Positions 37,159 through 45,712 of a DNA stretch of 64,000 bases are shown one piece after another. This DNA comes from Hyphomicrobiales bacterium (lineage in GTDB: Bacteria; Pseudomonadota; Alphaproteobacteria; Rhizobiales; Aestuariivirgaceae): the NCBI GenBank assembly GCA_016185245.1, contig JACPNZ010000022.1, positions 56,911 to 120,910 on the forward strand, read 5' to 3'. Below the pieces are notes generated by a model. The model was given only the letters and a program-made list of their open reading frames with translations. It was not told where the DNA came from and did no database searches. Every line of letters begins with the position of its first letter. The first letter of the stretch is position 1. The position numbers were made by a program, and so were the translations under genes.

Positions 37159-38019
37159 ATGACGAAACTCGACGCTCTGGTCGCCGCCAGCCTGGCGCAG
37201 GTCCCGCCGCCGGAAATCGCTGCCATGGCAGAGCAGGTGCGGCAACGCCACACCGGTGTTGCCGCTGTCCTGGCCTATGGCTCGTGCCTCCGGGGAGTGG
37301 CGGCCACCGACAGCCTGATCGACCTCTATGTGCTGACCGAAGACCTGTCGGGTGTTAGCGCCAATCGCCTGAGCCGGCTCGGCTGCGCCATGGTTCCGCC
37401 CAATGTCTACCACGCCGAGATCGAATGGGACGGTCGCCGCTACCGGGCCAAATACGCGGTCCTGCCGCTCGATCTCTTCGCCCGCCGCATGACATCGTCC
37501 AATCCCTATTTCTGGGCCCGCTTTGCCCAGCCCACGGCCCTGGTCCAGGCTTCAGGGCCGGCGGCGCGCGCCGCCGTCACCGCCGCCATCATGCAGGCAA
37601 CCCGCACCCTCTACGGCCACGCCCTGGCTCTCAACGCCGATCCGGACCCCCTTGCCCGCTGGACGGCGGGTTTCGCCGCCACCTATGCCACCGAGCTTCG
37701 CGCCGAGGCGTCGGGCTCGCGGGCCCGCCATCTGGTCGAGGCCAACGCGGATTATTACCGGCAGGCCTCGGCAGCCCTCGCCGATGCGACACCGGTGCCG
37801 CTGGCCTGGCCGCGGGTGCGCCTGATGGGCAAGCTCTGGTCGGTGGCGCGTCTGGTCAAGGCGGCCTTCACCTTCGCCGGCGGGGCCGATTACATCGCCT
37901 GGAAGATCGAGCGCCACTCCGGCCAGAAGATCGAACTCACCCAATGGCAGCGCCGCCATCCGATCCTCGCCGGTATCGTCCTGCTGCCACAGCTCCTGCG
38001 GCGCGGCGCGGTGCGGTAG
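37159..38019 (+). CDS. Nucleotidyltransferase-fold protein of the sphingolipid locus
   Basis: Protein of 286 residues I cannot assign to a named function. VLAYGSCLRGVAATDSLIDL near residue 37 has the G-S-x-x-x-G and later D-x-D-like spacing of pol-beta-type nucleotidyltransferases, though the second acidic pair is weak (DSLIDLY). The rest is helical, with GGADYIAWKIERHSGQKIEL near the end and a basic tail. The fold is shared with Tam41-type CDP-diacylglycerol synthases, an interesting but unproven parallel. It starts directly after the kinase stop, with no gap, so it belongs to the same operon. Confidence 0.72.
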   Translation: MTKLDALVAASLAQVPPPEIAAMAEQVRQRHTGVAAVLAYGSCLRGVAATDSLIDLYVLTEDLSGVSANRLSRLGCAMVPPNVYHAEIEWDGRRYRAKYAVLPLDLFARRMTSSNPYFWARFAQPTALVQASGPAARAAVTAAIMQATRTLYGHALALNADPDPLARWTAGFAATYATELRAEASGSRARHLVEANADYYRQASAALADATPVPLAWPRVRLMGKLWSVARLVKAAFTFAGGADYIAWKIERHSGQKIELTQWQRRHPILAGIVLLPQLLRRGAVR

Positions 38020-38020
38020 C

Positions 38021-38317
38021 TCAGGCCGCCGCCAGCGCCTTTCTCACGGCCCCGGGAACTTGCTCGATGACTTTGAGATAGGCGCGCACCGCTCCATCGG
38101 GTTTGGAGCGCCCCTGCTCCCAATCCCTGATCCGCGCCGCAGTGAAACCAAAGCGGGCCGCAAACTCGTCCTGCGACAGATTGAGTTTCTGCCGCATCGC
38201 CTTGACGTCGATTTCAGCCGGGATATGAATGCGAAAACTTCTGGGATCGGCTTCGCCGCGGGCAATCGACCGGGCTTCCTTTGCCGACTCGATCAAGCGC
38301 TTTCCGAACTTTTTCAT
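38021..38317 (-). CDS. HigA-like XRE antitoxin
   Basis: DNA-binding antitoxin of 98 residues. The helix-turn-helix is in KLNLSQDEFAARFGFTAARI RDWEQG (split here), near residues 44-70, with the SQxxFA and WExG marks of XRE/HigA proteins; the first 40 residues should wrap the toxin. It is the second gene of the module, overlapping the toxin stop by four bases. It would neutralise the toxin and repress the shared promoter through the palindrome at 38684-38698. It ends one base from the convergent nucleotidyltransferase gene. Confidence 0.88.
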   Translation of the reverse strand: MKKFGKRLIESAKEARSIARGEADPRSFRIHIPAEIDVKAMRQKLNLSQDEFAARFGFTAARIRDWEQGRSKPDGAVRAYLKVIEQVPGAVRKALAAA

Positions 38318-38673
38318 GGTCGTTTACCTTTCGCAATTTTCTTGCGGTAGTCTTCAGCGATTGTCGCGACAATCGATTTCAGCTCGCTCCGTTCCGCCTT
38401 GGAGAGATTTGCCCGTTCACCTTTCGACAACGCCGCAAGCAGGAAAACCGGCACATCCACGCCGCCGTAGTAGGCGATGATGCGAAAGCCTCCACTCTTG
38501 CCGAAACCGCGTCCGGAAATGCGGAACTTGCGCACGCCGCCGGTTCCCTCCAGAAGATCGCCGATATGCGGGTTCTTGGCCACGGCCAGGACCGCCTCAT
38601 GGCGATCCGCCGCGGTCATATCGGCAAGCTTTGCATCCCGCAGAAAAGAGGCAGTTTCGACTACCGTATGCAC
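38314..38673 (-). CDS. RelE/HigB-type toxin
   Basis: Predicted ribosome-associated mRNA interferase of 119 residues from GTG 38673. The opening HTVVETASFLRDAKLADMTA and GDLLEGTGGVRKFRISGRGF GKSGG (split here) are diagnostic of the HigB/RelE group in which the toxin gene comes first. The basic C-terminus KSIVATIAEDYRKKIAKGKR carries likely RNA-contacting residues. The start codon lies only 7 bases from a consensus -10 box, so the message appears to start at the GTG and lack a leader. Confidence 0.88.
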   Translation of the reverse strand: MHTVVETASFLRDAKLADMTAADRHEAVLAVAKNPHIGDLLEGTGGVRKFRISGRGFGKSGGFRIIAYYGGVDVPVFLLAALSKGERANLSKAERSELKSIVATIAEDYRKKIAKGKRP

Positions 38674-38679
38674 CGGCGT

Positions 38680-38707
38680 ATTATACGGAGTTTCCGTACT
38701 AAGTCAA
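38680..38707 (-). promoter_or_regulatory. Sigma-70 promoter and operator of the toxin-antitoxin module
   Basis: On the minus strand TTGACT (38707-38702) and a perfect TATAAT (38685-38680) are 16 bases apart. Between them, touching the -10 box, is the exact palindrome TACGGA-GTT-TCCGTA (38684-38698). An XRE antitoxin, alone or with its toxin, bound here would block the promoter. The expected start of transcription falls at or within a base or two of the toxin GTG at 38673. Confidence 0.75.
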
Positions 38708-38740
38708 ATACTATTCCGCGGTGCGGTGCGCTGACAGCGC

Positions 38741-39952
38741 TTACCCCGCCGCCGCCATCCGGCCGTGGCCGGCTGCCATCACCTCGCCGAACAGCTCGAT
38801 GATGCGGTCAATGTCGGCGTCGGTATGGGCCGCCGATACCGAGCAGCGCAGCAGGCAGAGCTTGTTGGGCGTACCCGGCGGCACGGCGATGTTGACATAG
38901 ACGCCGGCCGCCAGGAGCGCGTTCCACATGGCCACCGCGGTCGCTTCGTCGGCGCACTTGACGGCGATCACCGGGCTTACCGCATCGCAGCCAAGCTCGA
39001 GGCCCAGCCCCTTGAAGCCGTGGAACAGTCGGGCCGAGTTTTCCCGCAAGCGGTCGCGCCGCCACGGTTCGGCGGCGAGCTTCTTCACCGCCGCCAGCGA
39101 GGTGGCGATCGAAGCGGGCGACGAGGACGCGGTGAACATGTAGGGCCGCATGGCATAGCGCAGCATGTCGAACAGCGGATGGTTGCCGGCGCCGAAGCCG
39201 CCGATGGCGCCGACACTCTTCGAGAAGGTGCCGACGACGAAGTCGACCTCGTCCTCGAGCCCCGCCTCGTCGGCAAGGCCGCGGCCGTGGGGACCGAGCA
39301 CGCCGAAGGAGTGGGCTTCGTCGGCGAGGAGCTGGAAGCCGCGCTTCTTCTTCACCTCGATGAAGTCGGCGAGCGGCGCCCTATCGCCCAGCATCGAATA
39401 GATGCCCTCGAGGACGACCAGCCGGCCGCCCTCCTCGCCCTCCGAGCGGACCAGCCGCTTGTCGAGGTCGGTTGCGTCGTTGTGGCGGAAGCGCACCAGC
39501 TTGGCGCCCGAGAGGGTGCAGCCGTCATAGATCGAGGAATGCGAGTCGGCATCGAGGAAGATCGTGTCGTTGGACCCGGCCAGCCCCGCCATCATGCCGA
39601 GATTGGCCTGGTAGCCGGTGGTGAAGACAATGCAGTGCCGGCGGTTGAGGAACCGGGCGAGCTCCTCTTCCAGCGCCTGGTGCATGGCATAGTTGCCGTT
39701 GGCGATGCGCGAGCCCGTCGTGCCGGTGCCGAACCTGGCCATCGCCTCCTGGCCCGCCGCGATGCAGTCGGGATCGAAGGTGATCCCCATGTAGTTGTTG
39801 GTGCCGGCGAGGATCGTTTCGCGGCCCTCGATGATGGCGCGCGTCGGCGACAGGATTGCGTCGTTGGTGACGCCTACCGCGTTCACCCCTTGCGCCAGCA
39901 TGCGGGCGATGCGGTCGGCGATCGGGCGGTGCTTGTCGAGGAGATCGATCAT
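38741..39952 (-). CDS. spt: Serine palmitoyltransferase
   Basis: Alpha-oxoamine synthase of 403 residues, condensing L-serine with a palmitoyl thioester to 3-ketosphinganine, the first step of sphingolipid synthesis. PLP contacts: H138 (DSHSS), D211 and H214 (LADEAHSFGVLG), and the Schiff-base lysine K245 (TFSKSVGAIGG). The relatives KBL, BioF and HemA share the fold. The assignment to Spt rests on the adjacent ACP (ATGA overlap), the ceramide-reductase-like and acyl-ligase genes, an arrangement seen in Caulobacter. It is the last gene of the minus-strand arm. Confidence 0.88.
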   Translation of the reverse strand: MIDLLDKHRPIADRIARMLAQGVNAVGVTNDAILSPTRAIIEGRETILAGTNNYMGITFDPDCIAAGQEAMARFGTGTTGSRIANGNYAMHQALEEELARFLNRRHCIVFTTGYQANLGMMAGLAGSNDTIFLDADSHSSIYDGCTLSGAKLVRFRHNDATDLDKRLVRSEGEEGGRLVVLEGIYSMLGDRAPLADFIEVKKKRGFQLLADEAHSFGVLGPHGRGLADEAGLEDEVDFVVGTFSKSVGAIGGFGAGNHPLFDMLRYAMRPYMFTASSSPASIATSLAAVKKLAAEPWRRDRLRENSARLFHGFKGLGLELGCDAVSPVIAVKCADEATAVAMWNALLAAGVYVNIAVPPGTPNKLCLLRCSVSAAHTDADIDRIIELFGEVMAAGHGRMAAAG

Positions 39953-40194
39953 GGACGGGCCTTTCCGCTGCGCGCCTCGACCACCTTGGCGAGGTCGGCG
40001 ATGGTCCGGGTTTCCGAGAGCACGTTGAGCGGCACCTCGATGTCGAAGTGGTCCTCGACTTCCATGACGAAGTCCATCACCGTCACCGAATCGATGTTGA
40101 GATCGGTGGAAATGTCGGTGTCGGGCGCCAGCGTGATGCGGTTGCTGTTGAAGGGCTCGAGCAGCTTGCAGATCTGGGCGATGGTGTCGGTCAT
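39949..40194 (-). CDS. Acyl carrier protein of the sphingolipid pathway
   Basis: Carrier protein of 81 residues. The phosphopantetheine serine is S36 in LNIDSVTVMDFVMEVEDHF, where the usual DSL is DSV. Acidic helix 2 and the four-helix pattern are kept. It starts and ends in ATGA overlaps with the reductase and spt genes, so the three are made together, and it is not next to fab genes. It would hold the acyl chain activated by the adjacent ligase and pass it to serine palmitoyltransferase. Confidence 0.9.
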   Translation of the reverse strand: MTDTIAQICKLLEPFNSNRITLAPDTDISTDLNIDSVTVMDFVMEVEDHFDIEVPLNVLSETRTIADLAKVVEARSGKARP

Positions 40195-41192
40195 GGTCCG
40201 GCCTCGTCGGGGGATGTGGGTGGGCTTCTATCGGGCTTGGCGGTCTGCGGCAACCATCCGGCCTCCCGGTACCAGGCCAGCGTTCCGGCCAGACCCTCGG
40301 CGAGGCCCGTTGCTCCGGCCAGCGGCCAGCCTTCGCCCCGGCTCACCCAGTCCGGATGATAGAGCTCGCGTACCTTGCCGCGATTGACCAGCCCCGGCTT
40401 GCCGGAAATCCACGCCGCCGCTTCGGCAAGGCCGGCCGCACCCGTTGCCAGGGCCTGCGGCAGGAATACCGGTCGGATCGGCCGGCCGCGCAATGCTCCC
40501 GCCGCTCCTATGAGATCGGCCCAGCCATAGCCGCCGCTCTTGCCATCGCTCACCTCGCGCAAGCCGGTTCTATCGGCGGTCACCGCCTCGGCCAGAATGC
40601 GGGCGAAGTCGGCGGCGTGGATCAGCGAGAACCGCGCCGCGGGGCGTCCCGGAATGAAGGCCACGGGGCGGGTCAGTTCGCGCAGCAAGGGCAGGGTCCC
40701 GCGGTCGCCCGGCCCGTAGATCGCCGGCGCCCGGAGAATCAATATGCCCATGGCCGTGGCCAGACCCTGCAGCCTGTCCTCGGCGGCACGCTTGCTGGCG
40801 CCATAGGCCGAGAGCTGCGGCTCGCGGGAGGCGAGCGACGAAATATGGATGAAGCGGCTAACCCCTGCCCTGGCCGCCAGCTCGGCCAGGCGGCCCGTCG
40901 CCGTGGCATTGTGGCGGAAGAATTCGGCCGGCGCCGCGGCGGCGATCGCGCCGGCCATATGCACCACCACATCGGCGCCGCGAACCAGCCCGCCCAGGGC
41001 CTGCGAGCTTTCGAGATCGCCGGCAATGACGCCGACCTCTCCCGGCAGTCTCGCGGCCCGCGGGTTGCGCACCAGCGCCCTCACCCGGTGGCCCCGGCGC
41101 AGAAGTTCGGCGACCGCATGGCCGCCGACGAAGCCGGTGGCCCCGGTCAGCGCCACGATCCGGCGCCTGTCCTCGCGATTGTCTTCGATCAT
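40191..41192 (-). CDS. cerR: NAD-dependent epimerase-fold ceramide reductase (CerR-like)
   Basis: Extended SDR of 333 residues. The cofactor loop is ALTGATGFVGGHAVAELLRR near residue 15, and the catalytic Tyr and Lys are in SAYGASKRAAEDRL near 140-150. RAPAIYGPGDRGTL follows, typical of extended SDRs. In the Caulobacter pathway the gene in this position reduces the 3-keto group of keto-ceramide, so the product name is by family plus position. It lies 27 bases after the acyl ligase gene and overlaps the ACP gene. Confidence 0.83.
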   Translation of the reverse strand: MIEDNREDRRRIVALTGATGFVGGHAVAELLRRGHRVRALVRNPRAARLPGEVGVIAGDLESSQALGGLVRGADVVVHMAGAIAAAAPAEFFRHNATATGRLAELAARAGVSRFIHISSLASREPQLSAYGASKRAAEDRLQGLATAMGILILRAPAIYGPGDRGTLPLLRELTRPVAFIPGRPAARFSLIHAADFARILAEAVTADRTGLREVSDGKSGGYGWADLIGAAGALRGRPIRPVFLPQALATGAAGLAEAAAWISGKPGLVNRGKVRELYHPDWVSRGEGWPLAGATGLAEGLAGTLAWYREAGWLPQTAKPDRSPPTSPDEAGP

Positions 41193-41219
41193 CCCGATGG
41201 CGCCGCGGAATCCCGCGGC

Positions 41220-43001
41220 CTACTGGGCGGCCTGCAGAAACACCGGTTGGGTGACTTCGGCGATCTCGCCCGTGAGATACTTCAGTTTGGCGGCGGCCCG
41301 CGACAGCTTGCCCGACGAGGTGAAGGGCAGGCTCTTGGGCGGCGCCATCACCACCCGGCACTCGATGCCGGCGCTGTGATGCACCACCGCCGAAACCGCA
41401 TGGCGCAGCGTCTCGATGGCCCCGGTATCGGCGAGGCGGCACTGCACCAGCACCACCACGTCGTCGATGCCGCTGTCGTTCTCGACCGCGAAGGCCGCCA
41501 CGTCGCCGCCGCGCAGGGGCTCGACCTGCTCGGCCGCCCATTCGATGTCCTGCGGCCAGATGTTGCGGCCATTGTGCAAGATCAGGTCCTTGGCCCGGCC
41601 GGTGATGACGATCTCGCCGTCGAGCCAGTAGCCCATGTCGCCGGTATCGAGAAAGCCTTCGCCGTCGAGGGCCGCGCCGGTGGCTTCGGCGTTGTGATAG
41701 TAGCCGGCCATCAGGCTGGGGCCGCGCACGAAGATGCGGCCGATCGAGCGCTCGCCCAGTGCCGCGCCTTCATCGCCACGGATCACGATCTCGCAGCCGT
41801 CGATGGGCTTGCCGCAGACCACGAAACCGCGCGCACCTTCCGCCAGCGAGGGCACCGCGCGGCCTTGCGTCTTCAGCGCATGGCGATCGATGGTGTCGAC
41901 CCGGATCGGCTTGCTGACGTCGGCAATGGTAATGGCCAGCGTCGTCTCGGCCATGCCATAACTCGGGGTGAAGGCATCGGACTTGAAGCCCGCCACCGCC
42001 AGCGTGTTGGAGAAATTGTCGAGGACATCGGCCCGCACCATGTCGCCGCCGATGCCGGCAACCCGCCAGCTCGAAAGGTCAAGCGTTACCGCCTCGCCGT
42101 TGATGCGCCTTGCGGCGAGATCGTAGCCGAAGCTCGGCGAATAGGAGAGCGTCGAGCGATTCTCCGAAATGAGCTTGAGCCACAGAGCGGGACGGCGGGC
42201 AAACGCCGTAGTCGCCAGATAATCGACCGTCACCTGACCCATCACCGGCGCCAGGCAGAAGCCGACCAGCCCCATGTCGTGATACAGCGGCAGCCAGGAA
42301 AAGGCCCGGTCCTGGGGCGTGATCCGCATGCCGTTGAGAATGCCCAGGGTATTGGCGACGATCGCCTTCTGGGTGATCAGCACGCCCTTGGGATGGGAGG
42401 TCGACCCGGAGGAATACTGGATATAGGCGTCGTCATCGGGGCCGAAGGGTTCGAGCTTGGCGGCCGCTTCCGGCAGGGCCTGCAACTCGCCATGGGTCAG
42501 GACCCGGCCAATGTCGGCCCGGCCGGCACCCTCGCGGACCATGTCGAGGAGATCGTCGGGGGCAATCGCGGCGCACGCCCGGGCCGCCCGCAGCATGCCC
42601 GCCACCCGGTCCACATAGGCTTCGCGGCCGCCGATATACATGGTGTAGGGCATCGGGCACGGCATCAGCCCGGCATATTGGCAGGCGAAGAACACCGCCA
42701 TGAATTCCGTGCCGGTTTCGGCGACCACCGCCACTCGGTCGCCGCGCTTGAGGCCGAGCGAAAGCAGTTTGCGGGCCGTCGACAGCGCCTGGCGCCGCAA
42801 CTGAGCGTAGGGCAGCACCTTCTGCAACGCACCGCGCGGCGAGTAGAAATTGAAACCGGTAACACCCAGGGCCGCATAATCGAGGCCCTCGCTGAGGGTG
42901 GAGAATGTGCCAAGCTTCTGGGATAGATTGCGGTTGGCCCGCGGCGTACGCACCAGGTGGTGCGCCCCGTCATCTTCCCGCTTCAGCACCGTCCCCGCCA
43001 T
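41220..43001 (-). CDS. Fatty-acyl-AMP ligase / acyl-ACP synthetase (AasR-like)
   Basis: ANL-superfamily adenylating enzyme of 593 residues. Motif A3 is IQYSSGSTSHPKGVLITQKA near residue 190, then YSPSFGYDLAARR, and the hinge region is LDTGDMGYWLDGEIVITGRA KDLI (split here) near 455-480. Its layout is that of FAAL enzymes, which load fatty acids onto carrier proteins. As the first gene before cerR, ACP and spt it would load the dedicated ACP. The 137 bases before its start hold no gene and presumably its promoter. Confidence 0.87.
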   Translation of the reverse strand: MAGTVLKREDDGAHHLVRTPRANRNLSQKLGTFSTLSEGLDYAALGVTGFNFYSPRGALQKVLPYAQLRRQALSTARKLLSLGLKRGDRVAVVAETGTEFMAVFFACQYAGLMPCPMPYTMYIGGREAYVDRVAGMLRAARACAAIAPDDLLDMVREGAGRADIGRVLTHGELQALPEAAAKLEPFGPDDDAYIQYSSGSTSHPKGVLITQKAIVANTLGILNGMRITPQDRAFSWLPLYHDMGLVGFCLAPVMGQVTVDYLATTAFARRPALWLKLISENRSTLSYSPSFGYDLAARRINGEAVTLDLSSWRVAGIGGDMVRADVLDNFSNTLAVAGFKSDAFTPSYGMAETTLAITIADVSKPIRVDTIDRHALKTQGRAVPSLAEGARGFVVCGKPIDGCEIVIRGDEGAALGERSIGRIFVRGPSLMAGYYHNAEATGAALDGEGFLDTGDMGYWLDGEIVITGRAKDLILHNGRNIWPQDIEWAAEQVEPLRGGDVAAFAVENDSGIDDVVVLVQCRLADTGAIETLRHAVSAVVHHSAGIECRVVMAPPKSLPFTSSGKLSRAAAKLKYLTGEIAEVTQPVFLQAAQ

Positions 43002-43138
43002 GCAATTCTTCCCGCCACGCGCAAAAACTAGCTTGCCGGAGCCCGATTCTTTGGACCTTCCGACATGACTTGCCTAACAGGCCAACGCGGCGAGTTTAAA
43101 TCAATTGCTGTTTCAGAATGTAACGGTTGGGCGGATGG

Positions 43139-43681
43139 TTAAAATTTTAACAAGTTCAGGGCGATGAGAGCCGCCAGCAAAGCCAGCGCGCCGGCCGCAA
43201 AACCGCTCAACCCGGCCACGGTCAGGCTCCATCCGGTGGGCCTCTCTGGGGCAATGGGGGCAACCCTCTCGGCAAGGCCGCGCTGCCGGGCGATCAGCCG
43301 GTGGGCCATGTGCTGGCGAACCGCTGCCACCATTTCGGCCCGCTCGCCGGTTTCGGCCAGAATGTCGCGTCCCGCCTCGCTGTCGCGCAGCAGGCGGTAG
43401 GTGCGGGCATCGGGCTCCATGACAACGAAACTGACCAGGTCGATCCACAGGCGCGGCGGCTCGCCCAGCATCAGGGCGAGATCGAAGACCTGGCGGGCCT
43501 CGGACGAGGCAGCCAGCACGGCTCCGAGATCGTCCTTGAGCAACTGCAGTCGAATTGACTTAGCGTCACGCAGGGCTTGGACCGCGTCTTGATGGGCTGC
43601 TTCCGCCGCCCGTGCCCGGCCGAGGGCAGCCGCCCACTGGTCTGCCTCCTTCACCTTTTCCCGGGTCGTTGCGGCCGTCAT
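43139..43681 (-). CDS. Tail-anchored coiled-coil membrane protein, unknown function
   Basis: Protein of 180 residues without a family I recognise. The first ~60 residues are charged and alanine-rich, coiled-coil-like (EADQWAAALGRARAAEAAHQ; ALRDAKSIRLQLLKDDLGAV), the middle has RTYRLLRDSEAGRDILAETG, and the C-terminus is one hydrophobic helix (LSGFAAGALALLAALIALNL) ending LKF. It should sit in the inner membrane with its bulk in the cytoplasm. The start at ATG 43681 has AGGAG upstream. It lies just upstream of the sphingolipid minus arm on the same strand. Confidence 0.75.
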   Translation of the reverse strand: MTAATTREKVKEADQWAAALGRARAAEAAHQDAVQALRDAKSIRLQLLKDDLGAVLAASSEARQVFDLALMLGEPPRLWIDLVSFVVMEPDARTYRLLRDSEAGRDILAETGERAEMVAAVRQHMAHRLIARQRGLAERVAPIAPERPTGWSLTVAGLSGFAAGALALLAALIALNLLKF

Positions 43682-43769
43682 GACTCTCCTGTCTCGCCGC
43701 CTGTCCCAATATGAGCCGAATGAGGCGAAAGATGTCCGGCGCCAAAGCCCAATGCATGGGCGATGCCAG

Positions 43770-44579
43770 CTAGGCGGGCCGACGCGCCGCCAAAATTGCC
43801 TCGGTCAGTTCGGCGAAACCGAGGCCGCCCTCGGCTGCCGTCAGGTATTTGGGCAGATGCGCCATCAGCTTCACGAAAGGCTTTAAGTTGGCCATGCCAA
43901 AGCCGTTTTCGAAAGCCTGGAACATCGGCGCATCGTTCGGCGAGTCGCCCGCATAGGCAATTTTCGCAGAGTCAATTTCCGACTCTATTTCAAAAGCTTC
44001 GCGGAGCAACCTGCCAGACATGGCGAGCTTGTCGTGGGCCCCGAACCAGGCGTTCACATGGATCGAGCTGACCTTTGCCTTGGCCCCTTCGGCGGCAAAG
44101 AAATCGGCGATCTTCTGGGCCTCGGCCAGAGGCAGTGGCGGCACGTCCTCGCAGTAGTCGATGGCCACGTCGGTCTCGCGATAGGCCTGGTCGGCGGCAA
44201 TCGCGGTCCCCGGAAACTCCGCCAGTACTCGCCTGGCGATAACCCGGAGACGTTCGCCATTGTGACGCCGCTCCTCGGCACTCTGAGCATAAACGCGGGC
44301 CATCTTCCGTTGCCCTTCGTCGTAGCGGAAATAGAATGCGCCGTTCTCGCCGACGACACCATCGACCGGCCATTGCCTGGCGATGTGGTCGCACCACCCG
44401 GCCGGCCGGCCGGTCACCGGCACCACTTTGAGTCCCGCCCGGCGCAGCCGGTCGAGGGCGGCGAACGCCTGGGGCGGAAGCCGGCCATGGAGCGTGAGGG
44501 TGTCGTCGATATCCGTGAGGACCGCGATAAAGGAAGACAGGGTTGAAGCCGGACAGTGCTGCAGGGGCAGAAGCGTCAT
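43770..44579 (-). CDS. HAD-IIB family phosphatase
   Basis: Phosphatase of 269 residues of the sucrose-phosphatase/mannosylglycerate-phosphatase type. Motif I is VLTDIDDTLT with the nucleophile near D20, motif II is PVTGRP, and motif III/IV is IAYAGDSPNDAPMFQAFENG near residue 215. The C2B cap lies between. Members dephosphorylate sugar phosphates; the substrate is not evident. It overlaps the FAD-oxidoreductase gene by four bases (ATGA), so the two are linked in translation. Confidence 0.86.
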   Translation of the reverse strand: MTLLPLQHCPASTLSSFIAVLTDIDDTLTLHGRLPPQAFAALDRLRRAGLKVVPVTGRPAGWCDHIARQWPVDGVVGENGAFYFRYDEGQRKMARVYAQSAEERRHNGERLRVIARRVLAEFPGTAIAADQAYRETDVAIDYCEDVPPLPLAEAQKIADFFAAEGAKAKVSSIHVNAWFGAHDKLAMSGRLLREAFEIESEIDSAKIAYAGDSPNDAPMFQAFENGFGMANLKPFVKLMAHLPKYLTAAEGGLGFAELTEAILAARRPA

Positions 44580-45649
44580 GCCAGCCCCGGGCGGTCCGGA
44601 TGAAAGGGCTCGATCAGCCGATCGCGCCGCCCGTCGAGGAGCTCGTCCCGGGCGAACCGCCCGAGTGCCGGCGCCAGCGTGACGCCCGAATGGCTCACCA
44701 CCGCATAGAGACCCCGGCGCCCGCCGGGCCGGCCGATGGCCGGGAACCCGTCGGCCGGCATCGGCCGATAGCCGGTAGTGTGAAAATCCAGGGCCAGGTC
44801 CTCGGCTCCGGTCACCAGATCGCGCACTTTGCCCATCAATTCATCGGCCAGCTCGTCGGCCCGGTCGAGCGGATCGGCACCGGCGAAATCGGTGCCCGCC
44901 ACCAGCCGGCCTTGCGCCGTCTGGCGCACATGGAGGCCCGGCGTCATAACGAGCCCGCGCAACAGCTCGGGCGCCGGCACCGAATGGGCGAGAAGCCCGG
45001 GCGGCGTCTTGAGCGGCAGCCGGACCCCCACCGAATCGAGCAGCTGCATGGTTCCCGCCCCCGCCGCCGCCACCGTTTCGTCGGCATGGAGCGGACCTTC
45101 GTCGGTCATGATCCCGGTGACCCGGTCGCCGTCGGTGACCAGCCAGCGCACATGGGCATGGCCAATGATCCGCGCGCCCTGCGCCGCGGCCGCGGCGATG
45201 AGCGCCCGAGCGGCGGCGAGCGGCTCTGCTACCCCTTCGCCCGCCACGTGATAGGCATGCTCGGGAACCTGCTTCAGGTTGGGCTCAATCGCCAGGATGT
45301 CCGTCGCACTCACCCGCCGGATGCCATATCCCCACGACCTCAATTCGACGGCGTGCGCATCAAGCGCCGCGGGCTCCACATCCCAGATCAATCCGCCGCA
45401 CCAGCTGACCGTAAGCCCCGGCACTTCGCGGTCAAGCCTTCGCCACTCTTCCATGGATCGCAGGCGTAGGCGGAAATAGGGTTGCGGGTTGCCCCAGTTG
45501 GCATTGATCCAGCCCCATGAGGTGCGGGTCGCAAGTCCACCCGGCTCGCCCGCATCGAGCACCGTGACCGCGGCCCCCGCCTTCGCCAGATGCCAGGCGA
45601 CGGATGCTCCCAGGATGCCGGCCCCGACGACGATGACGGACTTTGGCAC
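44576..45649 (-). CDS. FAD-dependent amino acid oxidoreductase (DAO family)
   Basis: Flavoprotein of 357 residues from GTG 45649, preceded by AGGAG. The dinucleotide motif is VIVVGAGILGASVAWHLAKA at the N-terminus, followed by GGLATRTSWGWINANWGNPQ. The C-terminus has GYRPMPADGFPAIGRPGGRR and GLYAVVSHSGVTLAPALG, the usual DAO family FAD and substrate region. Relatives are glycine or D-amino-acid oxidases and dehydrogenases; the substrate here is open. Confidence 0.86.
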   Translation of the reverse strand: MPKSVIVVGAGILGASVAWHLAKAGAAVTVLDAGEPGGLATRTSWGWINANWGNPQPYFRLRLRSMEEWRRLDREVPGLTVSWCGGLIWDVEPAALDAHAVELRSWGYGIRRVSATDILAIEPNLKQVPEHAYHVAGEGVAEPLAAARALIAAAAAQGARIIGHAHVRWLVTDGDRVTGIMTDEGPLHADETVAAAGAGTMQLLDSVGVRLPLKTPPGLLAHSVPAPELLRGLVMTPGLHVRQTAQGRLVAGTDFAGADPLDRADELADELMGKVRDLVTGAEDLALDFHTTGYRPMPADGFPAIGRPGGRRGLYAVVSHSGVTLAPALGRFARDELLDGRRDRLIEPFHPDRPGLA

Positions 45650-45712
45650 GCGAAAATCTCCTTTGCCCCAGTTAGACCTGAAATCGCTGCTTGGCCAGAG
45701 CGGCTCACCACT

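Noticed and set aside
40356..42926. 856-codon open frame on the plus strand
   Set aside because: Antisense to the reductase and acyl-AMP ligase genes of the sphingolipid locus; His/Arg/Gly-rich without domains.
43138..43151. Perfect palindrome GTTAAAATTTTAAC
   Set aside because: It is the last codons and stop of the tail-anchored protein gene (43139-43681); too short and AT-only to call a regulatory site.
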